A stretch of 64,000 nucleotides of DNA from Archegozetes longisetosus (Eukaryota; Arthropoda; Arachnida; Sarcoptiformes; Trhypochthoniidae), in NCBI GenBank assembly GCA_018873245.2, contig JAEMBT020000001.1, positions 10,636,220 to 10,700,219 of the forward strand. Direction: 5' to 3'. Positions 11,272 through 23,283 of the stretch are shown piece after piece; position 1 is the first letter of the stretch, and each line of letters opens with the position of its first letter. The position numbers and the translations under genes were made by a program. The notes beneath the pieces were generated by a model that worked only from the letters and a program-made list of their open reading frames with translations, ran no database searches and had not been told where the DNA came from.

Positions 11272-13010
11272 AAGAGCTTGAATGTGTTAGACTAACCTTG
11301 TCGTATAGACAGTTTTCTTATTCGTATTCATGTTTTTTACTGAACCACGAAGATTTCGAAGAATTATTCGTTTATAATGTACCATGGCTGAAAATTAATA
11401 TTCGCAAAAGAGCTTCAATGCCTTATGCAGTATAATAATCGAGAATTATAGAATTCTTATTCAATTTATCATATTTATTACTAAAAGGCATCTCTTTTCA
11501 AACTCAATTTTTAGATGGCTATTTCAAGTTGGTTTTCTTAATTTGAATAAATAATTTGACTATTAAACTAGAATAAGTTGATCTTACAGTTCAAAATTTC
11601 AATTAATTTTAGAAGAAACTTCGAAAACTATACATTTAGGCTATATTCTAGATGGCAATATTATTGATTGGAGATATTATTTACTGTGATGTTATTGCTG
11701 CGGTAATTTTGTGACGATATTTTGACACATAATGATGAACCAATATCAGGAGTCTCCATTATTCATGCGCATGAAACACACAAAGTTAGCATACAGATAC
11801 GAATTTTCAATTGTACTCACTTCTCAGCTATAGTAAACCAAGAAACTCACCTCAATTTAAAGCTTGTCGTTACGTACAATACGTCATTCAAATCTGCAAA
11901 AAATTTTTTAAGTTTTACTAATTAATTAGGAATCGTACAAAGTTAGTGCACTCGGTAATTATATTTGTTTATAAAAGACATATGAGGTAACCTGTTTTAA
12001 TGGTTATTGTATCACTTAATAGAGTTTATTATAGATCAAGAGTTTTAAGTACTTTTTTGAAAATTGCAGATATGAGTGACGTATACTGTACAATTACAAC
12101 CGTATATTAATATACAATCTGCAAATAGCTAAATGTACTTCATAAATAATCTTAAATCAATAAAAATTTATATCAATTTACATATAAAACCTTGAGATTC
12201 TTCTTGAAAAGTTATTTCCCACTTAATCTTAATTATATTGTTTATGACTTGCTTAATCTTTATTTGCTTTATAATGATAAAAAAACTTGAACTATGGAGC
12301 TAGAGTAGTTTCCAGGTAAAGTTACTGATTTTAAAGCTATTCATTTCGAAATTTTCTACCTTATTCATTGTTAATAACGAAATAACTTTGAATAATGGCT
12401 CGATTCATTAAAAATCGGAATAATACGACAAATTAGTTTACTTGATTTTCAAAATTATTTATTAATTTAACTTAGAAATTCAAAGCTTCTGTTAGTGAAA
12501 TCATTATCACTAAATGTTATCAAGACTTCTTTATTGAAACTCTTGTAAAGACATATTTTTGTATGTTTTGACTCTAATCTTATTCAACTATTCTAATGCA
12601 CTATTGTTCGTATTTAATTAGGTTAAGAGCTCTTCAAGATCATATCGTTGAGTGGACAGATAATTTTACCTTAAAAAGACTTTAAAAGAGTTTTTCCCAT
12701 AAAATATCACTTATAATATCTTCAAAGAATATCTAAAGAAAACAAGATATAATGTTTTTGAACTACAAATTTCATAAAAAGTTTTGCTACTTGAAGTTTG
12801 TTTCTATGAATGTAATGTCGAAATTTGCGATATTTGATTATTACTTAGATTGACCAACGAATATATTATAGTGCATTCCTTACAATTTTGATGTGGCTTA
12901 TATTTTATTCAGATTCATCTTTTATACTGATCCACAATCTTTGTTTTCAAATAAAGATATTTCTATAGTGACAGAGCAGATTTTGATAGCAAATCAAATA
13001 TTTTGAAATA
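11272..13010. other. Intergenic, upstream of first RCC1-kinase gene
   Basis: AT-rich. A 67-codon open frame at 11722 has no homology or splice context that I can support. The promoter of the downstream gene presumably lies here, but no convincing TATA/Inr pair was found. Confidence 0.4.
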
Positions 13011-16000
13011 ATGGCAGAAATAATTGAAGAATTTAAAACTTTAGAGATTTTCCCTGGCGAAACCAAGCAAAGTATTAAATTATTTTACGTATTCATGAAT
13101 AGACAAGAAATCTATCCATACGATTTCAAGGGGCTCAACTGTATTTATGTGACCAAAGAAGATAAGGTCTTCGCTTTCGGGGAAAATAGTTTGGGCTGTT
13201 TAGGATTCGAAGGCAAAAACCAAACTCAGCCAAAAGAAGTTACAGACTTAGGAGGTAAAGGACTGTTCAAATTCAAAAATGGCTCGTATCATATGATTGC
13301 CCGGAATCGTAATCACGATATTTATTGTTGGGGATTTAATAATTTGGGTCAATTAGGTAGAGGAAATCATGAGAATAGGACATTCGGTCCCGAGAAGAAT
13401 ACAATCTTGAGCGATAAAAATGTAATTCAATTTTGCTGTGGAGACAATCATTCTTTAGCACTGACTGAAAAGGGAGAAGTGTACGCGTGGGGCGACAATG
13501 AGTTCGGGCAAGTTGGCGATGCTAGTAAAATGGAATGCGTGTCGAAACCAGTTAAATTAGATTATCTACGAGAAAAAATCGTTTCAATAAGGTGCGGAAG
13601 TATGCATTCAATGGCATTAACGGATAATGGAGTGATTTATAGTTGGGGTTTCAATAAGTATGGACAGCTGGGAACTGGAAATTGGGAGAACTCTAATAAA
13701 CCCACACTCATCGAATCAATAACTTTACCTGTAAAGGAAATAAGTTGTAGTCAGAAGACTAGTTTCGGTTTGACACATGACGGTGATATCTATGTTTTTG
13801 GTAAGATATACTTTGGTAATCGTAAGAAGATCGAGAAAACTCCATACAAACTCGACTGTCAAATTCGATTTGAAGAAATTTTATCAAATATATGTTGTTC
13901 ATTTTCTGTTGGTCTTTCACGTGACGGCATTTGCTATCTTTTTAAAAAGGGTTCTAACAAAAATAAATATCCTGAAGAGACAGAGCATAAATCACTTATT
14001 GAAGTTTTCTCAAAAGAATGTCAAATAACTAACGAAGCTATTTCAGTCACAGAAGGTTTAGAGTTAAAGTCACCAAAAAGAGTTACAAACCAAAGTTCTA
14101 TTTATAGAAAAACTAGACATAGTGACGAGAATCGTGATATAGATCCAGGTTATTCTCAAGGAAACATTCGGATTGAAATAACTCAAGAAGTTTTGCAAGA
14201 GAAAGAAAACAATAGTAATATGAAAAGTCATGTCGAAAACTTGCTCATCATAGATGAACAAACATCAGTTGTGAACGAAGTACCCGATCAAATTGATTCT
14301 AATTATAGCAATATGTTGACAAGAGATGGATCTCAAGAAGACAAAAATCAGCTTGAGATTTCAAATGAACAAGTTTCTTTACAAGAAAAGAATAACTTAG
14401 AAGCAAGTGTCAGTAGAGATGTTCAATTTATATCTCCTGTTACGACTCGAGTAGAAAATGTTAACAAAATGGTAAAGATCGCTCCTAGAGGTGTTGCGAA
14501 AAGTAATAATGTCGAAATTCTCGAAAATACTTATGATCAACCAGGGTATGCGAAAGAAAATTCAATCAATGATATTAAAAAGATATCTACGAGTGAAGCT
14601 ACATCAGAGAACTTGATTGAAAATTATATTAAGGGTACAGCTGATTCCGGTCAAATAAATGATCCGACATCAGTCCGATTTCAAGAAAAGAAAAATGAAG
14701 TTAGGAATTTAGAAGATCAAATAACTTCGCAAATTTTTGATCGCGAACATAATTCCCTCGAGTCCAGGACTATAACAGATGGAAGAAACCAGACTATTAA
14801 GGACGCAAAAACTCAAGTAGAGGTTGCTAAACAATTAATGGATATTAAACCGACTGTGCAGCAAGAAACAAGTTTGATAGAAATAGTTAAGACAAATAAC
14901 AATGAAACGAAGAATAATCATGAAATTAATGAGACTACACTTGATTACTCAAAATACTCAAAAGAAAATAGTAATACTAGTGATTTTGCAAATGGTTACA
15001 TAAGTAAAAGTGAGTCAGTAAGCATGGCTCAAGTGAATGATATAACAAAACATCATATAGATCAAACTAGTAGTGCAGCATCTCTAGTGAAATGTGGAGA
15101 GTTGAAGAACAGTCTCGATGAGGTTAATTCAGTGAAAAAATCACAAGATGAGATTTCTGCGGGAGAAATCCTCGAGCAAAAGCTCGATTACATTAACAAA
15201 CACATGGAAAGCCCGATTCAAGTAAATGCTCTTCAAGCAGATGAATGTCATATATATAAGCAAGATTGCCAAGAAAAAAAGAACTGTAATAAACAAGAAT
15301 CCGATTCTGATCTAATTTCTCAAGAAAAACGTCGATTAGATAAGCAACACTTTAATAATGTGACCAATGAGCTTAAAGTGAAGATTAATCAAGCAAAAAT
15401 ATTCACACCTAAAAAAATAGATCATACATTATCAGATGACGAGTCTTTGAATGTGAGTACGAAGTCTGTTCCTGAAGATGTAGGCGAAAATCGATCGATC
15501 GATATCACAAAAAATTCCAAAAATAAACAATCAGAGCCTATGGTTGAAGAGAAAATAAACTCAGGCGAAAAAGTTAAAAAAAATGTCATAATACAAGTTA
15601 TAAGTAAAGAGAAGAATAAAACACAGAATAATGCAACGGGATTGGTTAAATTGCATTTAGAACAAATGAATGACAATCATAAAGGGAAGCATCCAAGTAT
15701 TCATGTAGAGGAAGATTTTCAAGCTCAGGCTTTTAGACAACCTCTCAGCTCAAATACTTTCGAGGATAAAATTGAAGAAAGCAAAGATATGGATCACTTT
15801 TGTTCGAGCGCTTTGCAATTAATCAATGAAAAAGTTTATAACATCAATCGAAATGAAAACAAAATTCATGAAGTTGAAAGCGATCAACAAGATAAAAATT
15901 TCAGTTACTCTAGAGAGAATATACCGATGGAGAGTATTAAAGATAAGGATCAATCGAAAATGCATAATTATGATCCAGTTTTTAATTTCGATTACGATAA

Positions 16001-18602
16001 CTCTACAGATAATCTTGGGAAAGAGATTTTGAAAGGAGAAATAAATGAATTGAATTCAGGGCGAACCGAACGCTCAACTGTAGAGATAATTGGAGCAGAT
16101 AATATAAACCAAATATATGGAGGATATAACACAGTGAGCGTAAAAAATCGTAGTTCTATAATAGATAATGTAGAAACTGATGCATATAAACTCAAGAGCT
16201 CCTCTTCAGTTAATATTCAGAAAGATAAGAATAATATAAAAAATGCAAAGCAGGAAAAACCGGATGAACACGATCTGCAATTTAATAAACTTGAAATTGA
16301 AAATTCAGCTGAGGCTGATTATCAGATTGGATATGTTCAAGAAAAAAATCGCAAAGATAGTGTGAAAATGAAAATAGCTAGGATCAATAGCATTGATAAA
16401 CATCATGTAGTGCAGAAAAGTTATTCATGGAAAAACCAATATTCTTTTTCTAGAAACCAAAACAATTCATTGAAAGTTAAGAATAAATCTAATATCAATT
16501 CAGATGTTACATTTGAGAATTTCACTCCAAAAATTGATTTCAATTGCGAAAAATCTCCGAAAGCTTCTATGCTACTCAATATTGACAATAATGAGGTCGA
16601 AAATGAGCTCTCGATTTTGAAAGGAATTGACTTCTTTGTACAAAAACTCATTGGTAAAGGCTATTACAGTTCAGTTTATAAAGTAATTAATAGGAGTGAA
16701 AAAAAGATCTATGCAATCAAGAAAATACGCCTGAAAGGTTAGATTTATTAAATTCTTTCCTTATTCAATATTTTAAGTCTTAAACTAAAATTATTCCTTA
16801 CTATAAATTTTAAAATTACAATTATGCGAAGCTATATTTTCTGCTTGCCAATATTTTTTTGATGATTTTGCAGTTTTGAAATTTAGAATTCTTTGAACAG
16901 TATGATTTTTATCCAATGAAGATATTGATTGTGGTTTGCTTCTGTGTAAATGCAGATTTTTCCGGAATTCGAAAATAACTAAAGCATAATACTTTTTCTG
17001 TAAAGTAAATTTTGTCTACTGGCGTCAGACCACATGGATTGTCCGGAAGAATCCGAATTTGAATATTTTCTACCCTCTCCCAGACTAAGGTCATCCGGGA
17101 GGCGATTTCTCCCAGACTTGACTATTTGGTTAATGAAAGGCAATTCTTAGAAATCGAAGATAGGGTTAAAGCTTAAGTGCGTTTTAAGTTTTAAACAAAG
17201 TATTTTGAAGTCTTAATAAAACACCTACAAACCTACTAACATTCTTTTGTATAACTTTTTCATGAGCTTAAAAATAAAGTTCCGTTTCATTTAGCTTTGA
17301 TATAGTGGAGAGTGTATTAAGTCCGGTCTCAAAACGTTTTCAAAGCTCAGATTCCAAGACTTTTTTGAAATCAATGTTTTTCAATATGAGAAATATCCAA
17401 TAAATAGAAACATAAGCCTTGAACTTTAGAGCGTATTCTACTGTAAATATAGTATTACAATATAAGCTTTCAATATATAAAGGCCTCATTTGGTATGAAA
17501 TCTCTCGGATTTGACCTAAATTGACCAGCAACCGTATTTCTGACCACTCTAGTTACTCATAAATGAGGCTCAAAGAGACTGAATATTGAAATAGAATATT
17601 TTTATTTAATAAACGAGTATTTAGAGATAAAAACAAAAACATAGAGGTATTTATATAACTGAATCAGTACAGAGATAGTATATCTGATGATTTCTATATT
17701 CATCTATATTTGATGTGATCTTTCAGAATCATTTAGTGAAAGCCAAGTGAGGAGTTTGGTGGAAGAATTAGAAGTTATTTCGAAGCTGGCGAATGATTAC
17801 ATCCTACATTTTGAAGACACGTGGATTGAAAATAAAGAATCACTCATTATGATTATGGATCTCTGTTACAACAACTTAAAATACACTTTGGACTTGACTC
17901 GAGAAGAGCTACAACGTGAAGAATATGAATTTATAAATTATATAAAATATTTTATGTCAAGTGAACTATTCAAAGAACTATTAGAAGGTATCAACTATTT
18001 GCATAAACTTAAGCCTCCTTTGATTCATAAGAATCTGAAACCAACGAATGTCCTGATCACATTTGGAATTGATGGAAGATTTGTTAAAATATCAGATTTT
18101 GCTTTAAATACAAACTATAGATTTGGAGAGGCCCCTCAAACCAAACAATCAGAATACTTGGCTCCGGAAATTCAAAATGGAAGTGTGTATGATAATAAAG
18201 CAGATATTTTCAGCTTAGGAGTCATCACTCGTGATATTTTCGACATATGTTCTAACAAGTCAGTAACATCTGTAACTTTTAATGTGTAAGTATCTAAATT
18301 TATTTGTTTTATTTTACAATTTTAGATCAGAAAATTCGAGAGTAACGAATGATCCGATTTTGAAGAAAGGATATGACTTTATAAGTAGATCTATAAAATA
18401 TATGACCGCAAATAGAAAAATGGAGAGACCAAGTTGCGAGCGACTCCTTAAAAATTTAGATGTTTGGGCTTTGAGTCTTGACGTGATGACGAATAAAATA
18501 GAGTTGAATGAGTTGAGGAATACTTTTGATAAAACCAATTCTATAGAGGATAGTTTTCATAAATTCTTTCTCAAAAAGAAATTGAATTGCTCTACTAATT
18601 AA
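13011..18602 (+). CDS. RCC1-repeat / pseudokinase fusion protein (paralogue A)
   Basis: Three exons: 13011-16737, 17727-18285, 18326-18602. GT-AG, phases consistent; 1,520 aa. Residues ~1-330 carry RCC1 blades in the style of the RCBTB family (VFAFGENSLGCLG, IYCWGFNNLGQLG, VYAWGDNEFGQVG, IYSWGFNKYGQLG). Residues ~340-1200 are polar, Asn/Glu/Lys-rich and probably disordered. Residues ~1205-1490 are a kinase fold: glycine loop GKGYYSSVY, Lys in YAIKKI, Glu in VEELEV, APE kept as LAPEI. The HRD catalytic Asp is Asn (HKNLKP, 18026-18034) and DFG is DFA (18095-18103), so catalysis is probably lost. The C-terminus has an FHKFFLKKK motif shared with paralogue B. Both genes lie in tandem with introns at the same places, so they arose by duplication. 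The kinase region most resembles the PEK/GCN2-like group, though this is uncertain. Role unknown; a scaffold or regulator of its sibling is possible. Confidence 0.85.
16738..17726 (+). other. 989-bp intron of paralogue A
   Basis: Begins GTTAGA and ends CTTTCAG. It sits at the position equivalent to the 98-bp intron 1 of paralogue B, within the kinase domain right after the VAIK-type lysine strand. No gene inside; no clear transposon boundaries. Confidence 0.7.
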
Positions 18603-19956
18603 ACACGAGTTAAATGCAACTTTAGCTCACATTACAATAGGCGTGTTTAGATTCTAGTTTTCCAAGATTTTGAAAAACTTTATTCATGATAAGTATTAAC
18701 ATCTCAATACATAACTACACAAACATTCAAATTCTACAGTTTAGTGTATCTTAAATAATAAGGATAGTACTGACTTTTTTGAATATAAAAAGAGATTAAG
18801 TCATTAAAGTTTGCAACTCTCACTTATTTTCTAAAGGAAAGACTTTCAGATGCATCGACTCCTGCTTTGCTTGAATGTTTTTCGAGACTATTAGCTGAAT
18901 CTTTAAAAAGCTTTCCTCACTAAAAAATCTAAAAATCATAAAAATGAGACAATGATTCTTTTGGTTATATTCTCTTTATAAAGTAATAATATAATAAAAT
19001 AATTTGCTCATAACAGAAATATAATTAATTAGATGTATATTAAATCGTGAAAGCATTGATACTAATGGCAAATAAAATAAAAGGATTTTCTTCTTAAATT
19101 GAAACCTTCTGATTTTAATTTTTTGAAAATATGATATTGTTTTACAGCTACTTGTAAAGCAATAGTTTGTGCATTATGAAGTTCCATTTATGAAGCACAT
19201 ACATAAAATCTTCTATACACTTCTATAAAATCTTAGAATGCAATTAAAACTGATATGCTTTTACTCCTGTGCTAAATCTATTATATAAGCAGAGAGAGAT
19301 CGTCACAAACTTATAAACATGCACATGTACTATAATGTTAGCTTAAAATCTATTCATTTTTCAATTTATGGTATTTTATTTTATTACAATTAACAATGAC
19401 TTATTATTCATTTATTTTTTTCATTCACTGCTTAAGCAATATGTTAATCGTTGTCTATGTATGTTATGGGAAAATATTTATCAAACTAAAAGTAATATGA
19501 TAACTTCCGAATTTATAACAATAATCACTAGAAAAATATAAGATCTCATTTACTAGAATAATTGATAACAAAACCTTGTTCAATGTAGTGCAAACAGTTG
19601 ATCTGCTCTGAAGTAACTCTTGTTATTTTATCTTCATGCTAAAAGCTTAAACTCTACAAACTTCTGATTATTTTCAATTAAAAGATAATTTTCATGCTGA
19701 CCATGACTTGTTTTTTCGAGTTGATCAACTGAAATGATTATTAGAAATGATATAGAAAGAAGTTCTTGTGAAAATCATTATTTATGTCCCCCTCCTTTTA
19801 ATTTGAGAGTTACTAGAGTCAAGTGATTTTCGATTATTATCATTACATGCAACAGCACTTACTGTCGATCAAAGAACATTTGAGTTGATGAATATGCCTG
19901 AGAAAACTCAGATTATAAATTAGGTAACTATTGGTTAGATAGACATTGAAATTAAG
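18603..19956. other. Spacer between the tandem RCC1-kinase genes
   Basis: 1.35 kb, AT-rich, no gene or repeat recognised. Both genes run in the same direction. Confidence 0.45.
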
Positions 19957-22302
19957 ATGTCGGAACTAATTGATCACTTTGAAGATTTTAGTCCCATACC
20001 TATTGAATTGAAGACAAATTTTAAAGCCTACTATGTTTTCGACAATAAAAGTGACAGATTTCCATTTAATTATAATGGAAAAAACATAATTTTCGTTTCA
20101 AAGGATGATGATGTCTATGCGTTTGGAGCCAACAGTTCAGGCTGTCTAGGATTCAAGCATAGAAACCCTGTCAAAGAATATAGACTCGTGAGAGAGTTAA
20201 GTAGAAAGAATATAACCAATTTTTACAATGGATCTAATTTCATGATTGCGCGCAATGAGAATAACGAGATTTATTGCTGGGGCTCTAATAATTATGGTCA
20301 ATTGGGCAAAGCAGCCAATAGTTCTGTTTTATATGAACCAGAAAAAAACCTATACTTAAGTGACAAAGGCATTGCTGATATCTGTTGTGGTGATTACCAC
20401 ACTTTGGCGTTGACAGAGAATGGAGATGTCTATGCTTGGGGTGACAACAGTATGGGACAAGTTGGTGACGGTAGTAATGAGAAAGTTATATCGAAGCCGA
20501 CTAAACTTAATTCTTTTTATGGTCATAAAATTGCTTCGATTTCATGTGGAAGTACGCATTCAATGGCACTCACAAAAGCGGTCTCGTATTCAGCTGGGGC
20601 TCGAACAGTTTCGGTCAATCAGGTTCTGATGATGAAAAAAAGTTATATGAGCCAAAAAGTATGAGGCTGTCTAACATAACTATCAAAACAATAAGTTGTG
20701 GTCAGAATAATAGTCATCTTCTATCAAGCGAAGGATATATTTACATTTTGGGTAAAAGCTATCTGGATGGAGCTGAGAAAAACCAGAAAACTCCTTTCAA
20801 AATTGTCAGTTCTATAGATTTCATAGATATAGCATCAAACATATCTCATTCATTCTCAGTCGCTCTCTCGAGAAGTCAATCATGTTATGTATTTGGAAAA
20901 ATTGATTCTAAAAGAATTGGTTCTCCAAAAGAGACAGATTATAAATCAATAGATGAATATTACGCGAAGACGTGTCAAATTACTCTAAGAACCATTAGAA
21001 TCCATAATGACATCAGCCCTATTTTAGCTGAAGTAAGTCAAGAACACGATTCAACTCAAAAATCTACAGAGAAAGTTCAAGTTACAGATAGTAAAGGCAC
21101 AAAAAACAATACTGAAAATGCAACGGACCTCTATTCCCATAAATTAAACACATCAAACCCAAGATCTTTTCTGAATAAGACCGAGAGTGGATTCACTTCT
21201 GATGGAAAATATGAGAATGATTTCGAAGAGCTGGCATGTATTGGAACAGGTGGCTTCGGATCCGTATACAAAGTTTTTCATAAACTTGATGAACAAAAGT
21301 ATGCCATTAAGAAAATACATTTCAAAGGTAAAGTGCTTTCCATAATTTCAATCAAATCTTTATTAGCAAAAAAACATTAAAAAAGAGAATCTATGCAATG
21401 ATTCAATTGCTTTCTATTGATGAAGGACTGTCGAAAGAGAAAAAAGATTTAGGAATCAAAGAATTAAAACTTATGGCCCAACTTCAAAGTGATTATGTCG
21501 TACAATACAAGTCTTCATGGTTTGAATATGATGAAACACTTTTCATACAAATGGAACTGTGTTACAATACATTGAAACATGTCCTTGATGGAAAGAAGGA
21601 TTATTTCGGGAGAGAAATTGATGAAGTAATAAAGCCAATAGAGTTTTTCCTTTCATGTGAGCTCCTCAGAGAAATAACTGAATGCCTTAAATTTTTGCAT
21701 AAACATGAGCCTACAATAATTCATCGAGACTTGAAACCTCAAAACATACTGATCACTAATGGAAGCAATAATAGATTTGTAAAAATCGGTGATTTTGGTC
21801 TAGCTAAATTTCAGAATTTCGAAGAACAAACAAACACTACAGGTTTGGGAACTTACAAATATATGGCTCCAGAAGTTTGGAGAGGTAGAAATTATAACAC
21901 ATCAGCAGATATTTACAGTCTAGGAGTTATAGCTCAAGAATTATTCAACATCGATGTAGATTCGTGAGTAGCTGTCAATAGATTTAATATTTTTTGAATT
22001 GAAACTCTTTAACTTTTAAACTTAATAGCTCTGCACAACTCAATTTTAAGCCGGATTCAATATCGCAGGATAAGTTTCGTTCACTCTTTAATTTCACCTT
22101 AAAAATGATAGCAGTTCAGAGAAATCAGAGACCGAGATCTGAAAAACTACTTCTGGAAATCTCTTCGTTATCTTTGAGCAAAGAAGAAATCAAAAGCAAT
22201 TCAGATTTTGTTAGGATTCTGAATCAAGCAAATGGACAGCAAAAAATAGATAACAATTTTTATGAATTCTTTATACGAAAGAAGATAGAAATATTTCTAT
22301 AA
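19957..22302 (+). CDS. RCC1-repeat / protein kinase fusion (paralogue B), one frameshift
   Basis: Exons 19957-21327, 21426-21963, 22029-22302. About 727 aa if one base is restored. RCC1 blades occupy residues ~1-330 ([52 protein letters not shown]). A ~90-residue linker follows, far shorter than paralogue A's. The kinase (~419-700) is complete: [24 protein letters not shown] (21719-), IGDFGLA, YMAPEV. It is thus a plausible active Ser/Thr kinase with a PEK/GCN2-like feel ([12 protein letters not shown]). The frame breaks in the A-run 20574-20577 inside an RCC1 blade: the frame before it reads MALTK and the +1 frame after it reads SGLVFSWG, exactly where paralogue A reads through. This is either an assembly base-call error or a recent inactivation. 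Intron positions match paralogue A. Confidence 0.82.
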
Positions 22303-23283
22303 CAATTTTGTGATCTTAAATAAAGTCAATGCCTTTACGATATGACTTGGAAAAGATTTATCCAATGAATTTTGTAACAATATTATATAAGATGTTTAAT
22401 TGAATTAGCCGGATTTTGAAAGAAATAAACTTTTTTGTCTGTGAGTAAAGAATGACATTTTTTTTAACAATTTTAAACTAGGCCATTTTCTATCAAATTC
22501 ACTAGCAGTTCTAGAAATAGTTTGAAACATATCTTTACATAGTTCTCAATTTGCATTAAACACAATACTGAGTGCTTTATAGTACTAATGCTTCATATGT
22601 ATGTATCTGCATTTGAATTTATATATTAGATTGAAAAACTAGCAGGAATAGGTCAAATGTACACCATTTTATTCTGAATCTAAACCTAGGTAGAAATTTA
22701 TAAAAATATGTTCACTAGTAAAACAAAATCATCAACTTTAGGAACCCGAATAGTCCGATGAAATACCTTTATATATTGTAATATGGATTTTGAAGAACAT
22801 ATTCGAATAAAAATTTATGGATTTGTAAATTGAACTGATTTCGTATATGAAATTACTGCTATAATAAATAAAAAATATTTAATATATAGAAAATATTAGA
22901 ATTCGTGAAGGATTAAGAAAACTTCCTAATTAAATACTATGATAGATATTTATTTATTATTGCTTAATAAACCGAATTTGAATCAATCTTTGTATCTACG
23001 AAACCAAGAACATTAATTTTACTATCTTGAGTGTTATTGTTAAATCAATGTCGAAGTTTACTTATTAAAAGTTTGGCTACCGATTGTTTGTCATTCACTT
23101 TGTAACTTGACTATTTTGAACCAATAATTAGAAAATAACTATAATCTAATCAAATACAAAAGTCAAGTATAAGAAAAACATGCAACTTCATAATTTTACT
23201 TTTCGAGTACAGAATATATTAATTATAATATAAATAGGAGAGATGTCCTATTAAATTGAAATGCAAACGACAGTACCTTAAAT
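22303..23283. other. Intergenic; putative adhesion-GPCR promoter
   Basis: A TATAAATA motif at ~23229 lies ~55 bp before the GPCR start codon. An ATG at 23261 precedes it in another frame. No other feature seen. Confidence 0.35.

Noticed and set aside
11722-11925. 67-codon open frame with a few His/Cys residues
   Set aside because: Short, no splice context or recognisable motif; expected by chance.
17280-17560. Possible hAT-like insertion in the long intron of paralogue A
   Set aside because: Weak TAGTGGAG / CCACTCTA ends were seen, but no duplication and poor arm similarity.
13011-22302. NEK8/NEK9 orthologues
   Set aside because: Domain order is reversed and the kinase sequence ([11 protein letters not shown], long insert before the catalytic loop) looks closer to PEK/GCN2-type kinases.
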